Origin: Rhodospirillaceae bacterium
GTDB taxonomy: Bacteria > Pseudomonadota > Alphaproteobacteria > MPNO01 > UBA2964
DNA length: 14,114 nt
Direction: 5' to 3'
NCBI GenBank assembly: GCA_018660305.1
Contig: JABJKO010000092.1
Location: 1-14,114 of the forward strand
The translations under genes were made by a program, and so were the position numbers. Every line of letters begins with the position of its first letter. Position 1 is the first letter of the stretch. Below, piece by piece: positions 13,955-14,114 of the stretch. The notes under the pieces were generated by a model. That model was given only the letters and a program-made list of their open reading frames with translations. It was not told the DNA's origin and did not search any database.

Positions 13955-14114
13955 CAGCTCGCTCCCCGAGGCAAGGGAGAGGCATTCGCTTCGGTTGGCA
14001 GCGGAGGGCGCAGGGTCGTCGCATCACCTTCGCGCCATTCCCTGACTACAAAGACAGAATCGTCGGACGGGCGAATTTCCACGATGGCGATACGGGTAAA
14101 TCTGGCGCCATTGC
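13954..14114 (-). CDS. 3' end of an unidentified gene, runs off the window
   Basis: A minus-strand frame is open from the window edge (first full codon at 14112) to a TGA at 13956-13954. It encodes 52 residues, including FTRIAIVEIRPSDDSVFVV followed by an acidic/basic stretch and a proline-rich end (LRPPLPTEANASPLPRGAS). The alternation of beta-type residues followed by a disordered tail looks like a genuine protein C-terminus. Its stop codon shares one base with the protease start (TGATG), the typical mark of coupled genes. Other minus-strand frames here contain stops. I do not recognise the family; a link to the protease in the same operon is likely. Confidence 0.6.
   Translation of the reverse strand, partial: NGARFTRIAIVEIRPSDDSVFVVREWREGDATTLRPPLPTEANASPLPRGAS

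Overview
The window is GC-rich, protein-dense DNA, most likely from an alphaproteobacterium (Rhodospirillales-like is my guess). This is inferred from codon use, strong Shine-Dalgarno sites, tripartite tricarboxylate transporter (TTT) genes with expanded binding proteins, and a proteobacterial-type kynurenine pathway. No RNA gene, insertion sequence, CRISPR array or phage signature is visible. The longest gene-free stretch is 180 bases (3264-3443).

The left half (1-6760, plus strand) reads as a transport and metabolism cassette. It starts inside a zinc-dependent alcohol dehydrogenase-like gene, followed by a signal-less NMT1/THI5-type binding-protein homologue. Next come two paralogous, equal-length periplasmic binding proteins of the TctC/Bug family, then the large (TctA) and small (TctB) membrane subunits of a TTT importer. 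A strong hairpin follows each binding-protein gene, which suggests the binding proteins are made in excess over the membrane subunits.

The right half (6773-13168, minus strand) converges on the left with only 12 bases between stop codons. In transcription order it carries a UbiD-family decarboxylase, a 100-base gap with a tandem repeat and a palindrome, then a tightly packed set: KynB-like kynurenine formamidase, kynureninase, kynurenine 3-monooxygenase and a tryptophan 2,3-dioxygenase-family protein. Together the last four can take tryptophan to N-formylkynurenine, kynurenine, 3-hydroxykynurenine and 3-hydroxyanthranilate. No 3-hydroxyanthranilate dioxygenase is in the window. The UbiD-family enzyme raises the untested possibility that 3-hydroxyanthranilate or a related aromatic acid is decarboxylated instead.

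The right edge (13241-14114, minus strand) has a secreted retropepsin-like aspartic protease, translationally coupled to the 3' end of an unidentified gene that runs off the window.

The main points of interest are the UbiD/kynurenine gene association, non-standard active-site motifs in the dioxygenase and formamidase, the two-cysteine lysine-rich tail shared by both binding proteins, the signal-less binding-protein homologue, and the repeat-rich leader of the kyn genes.
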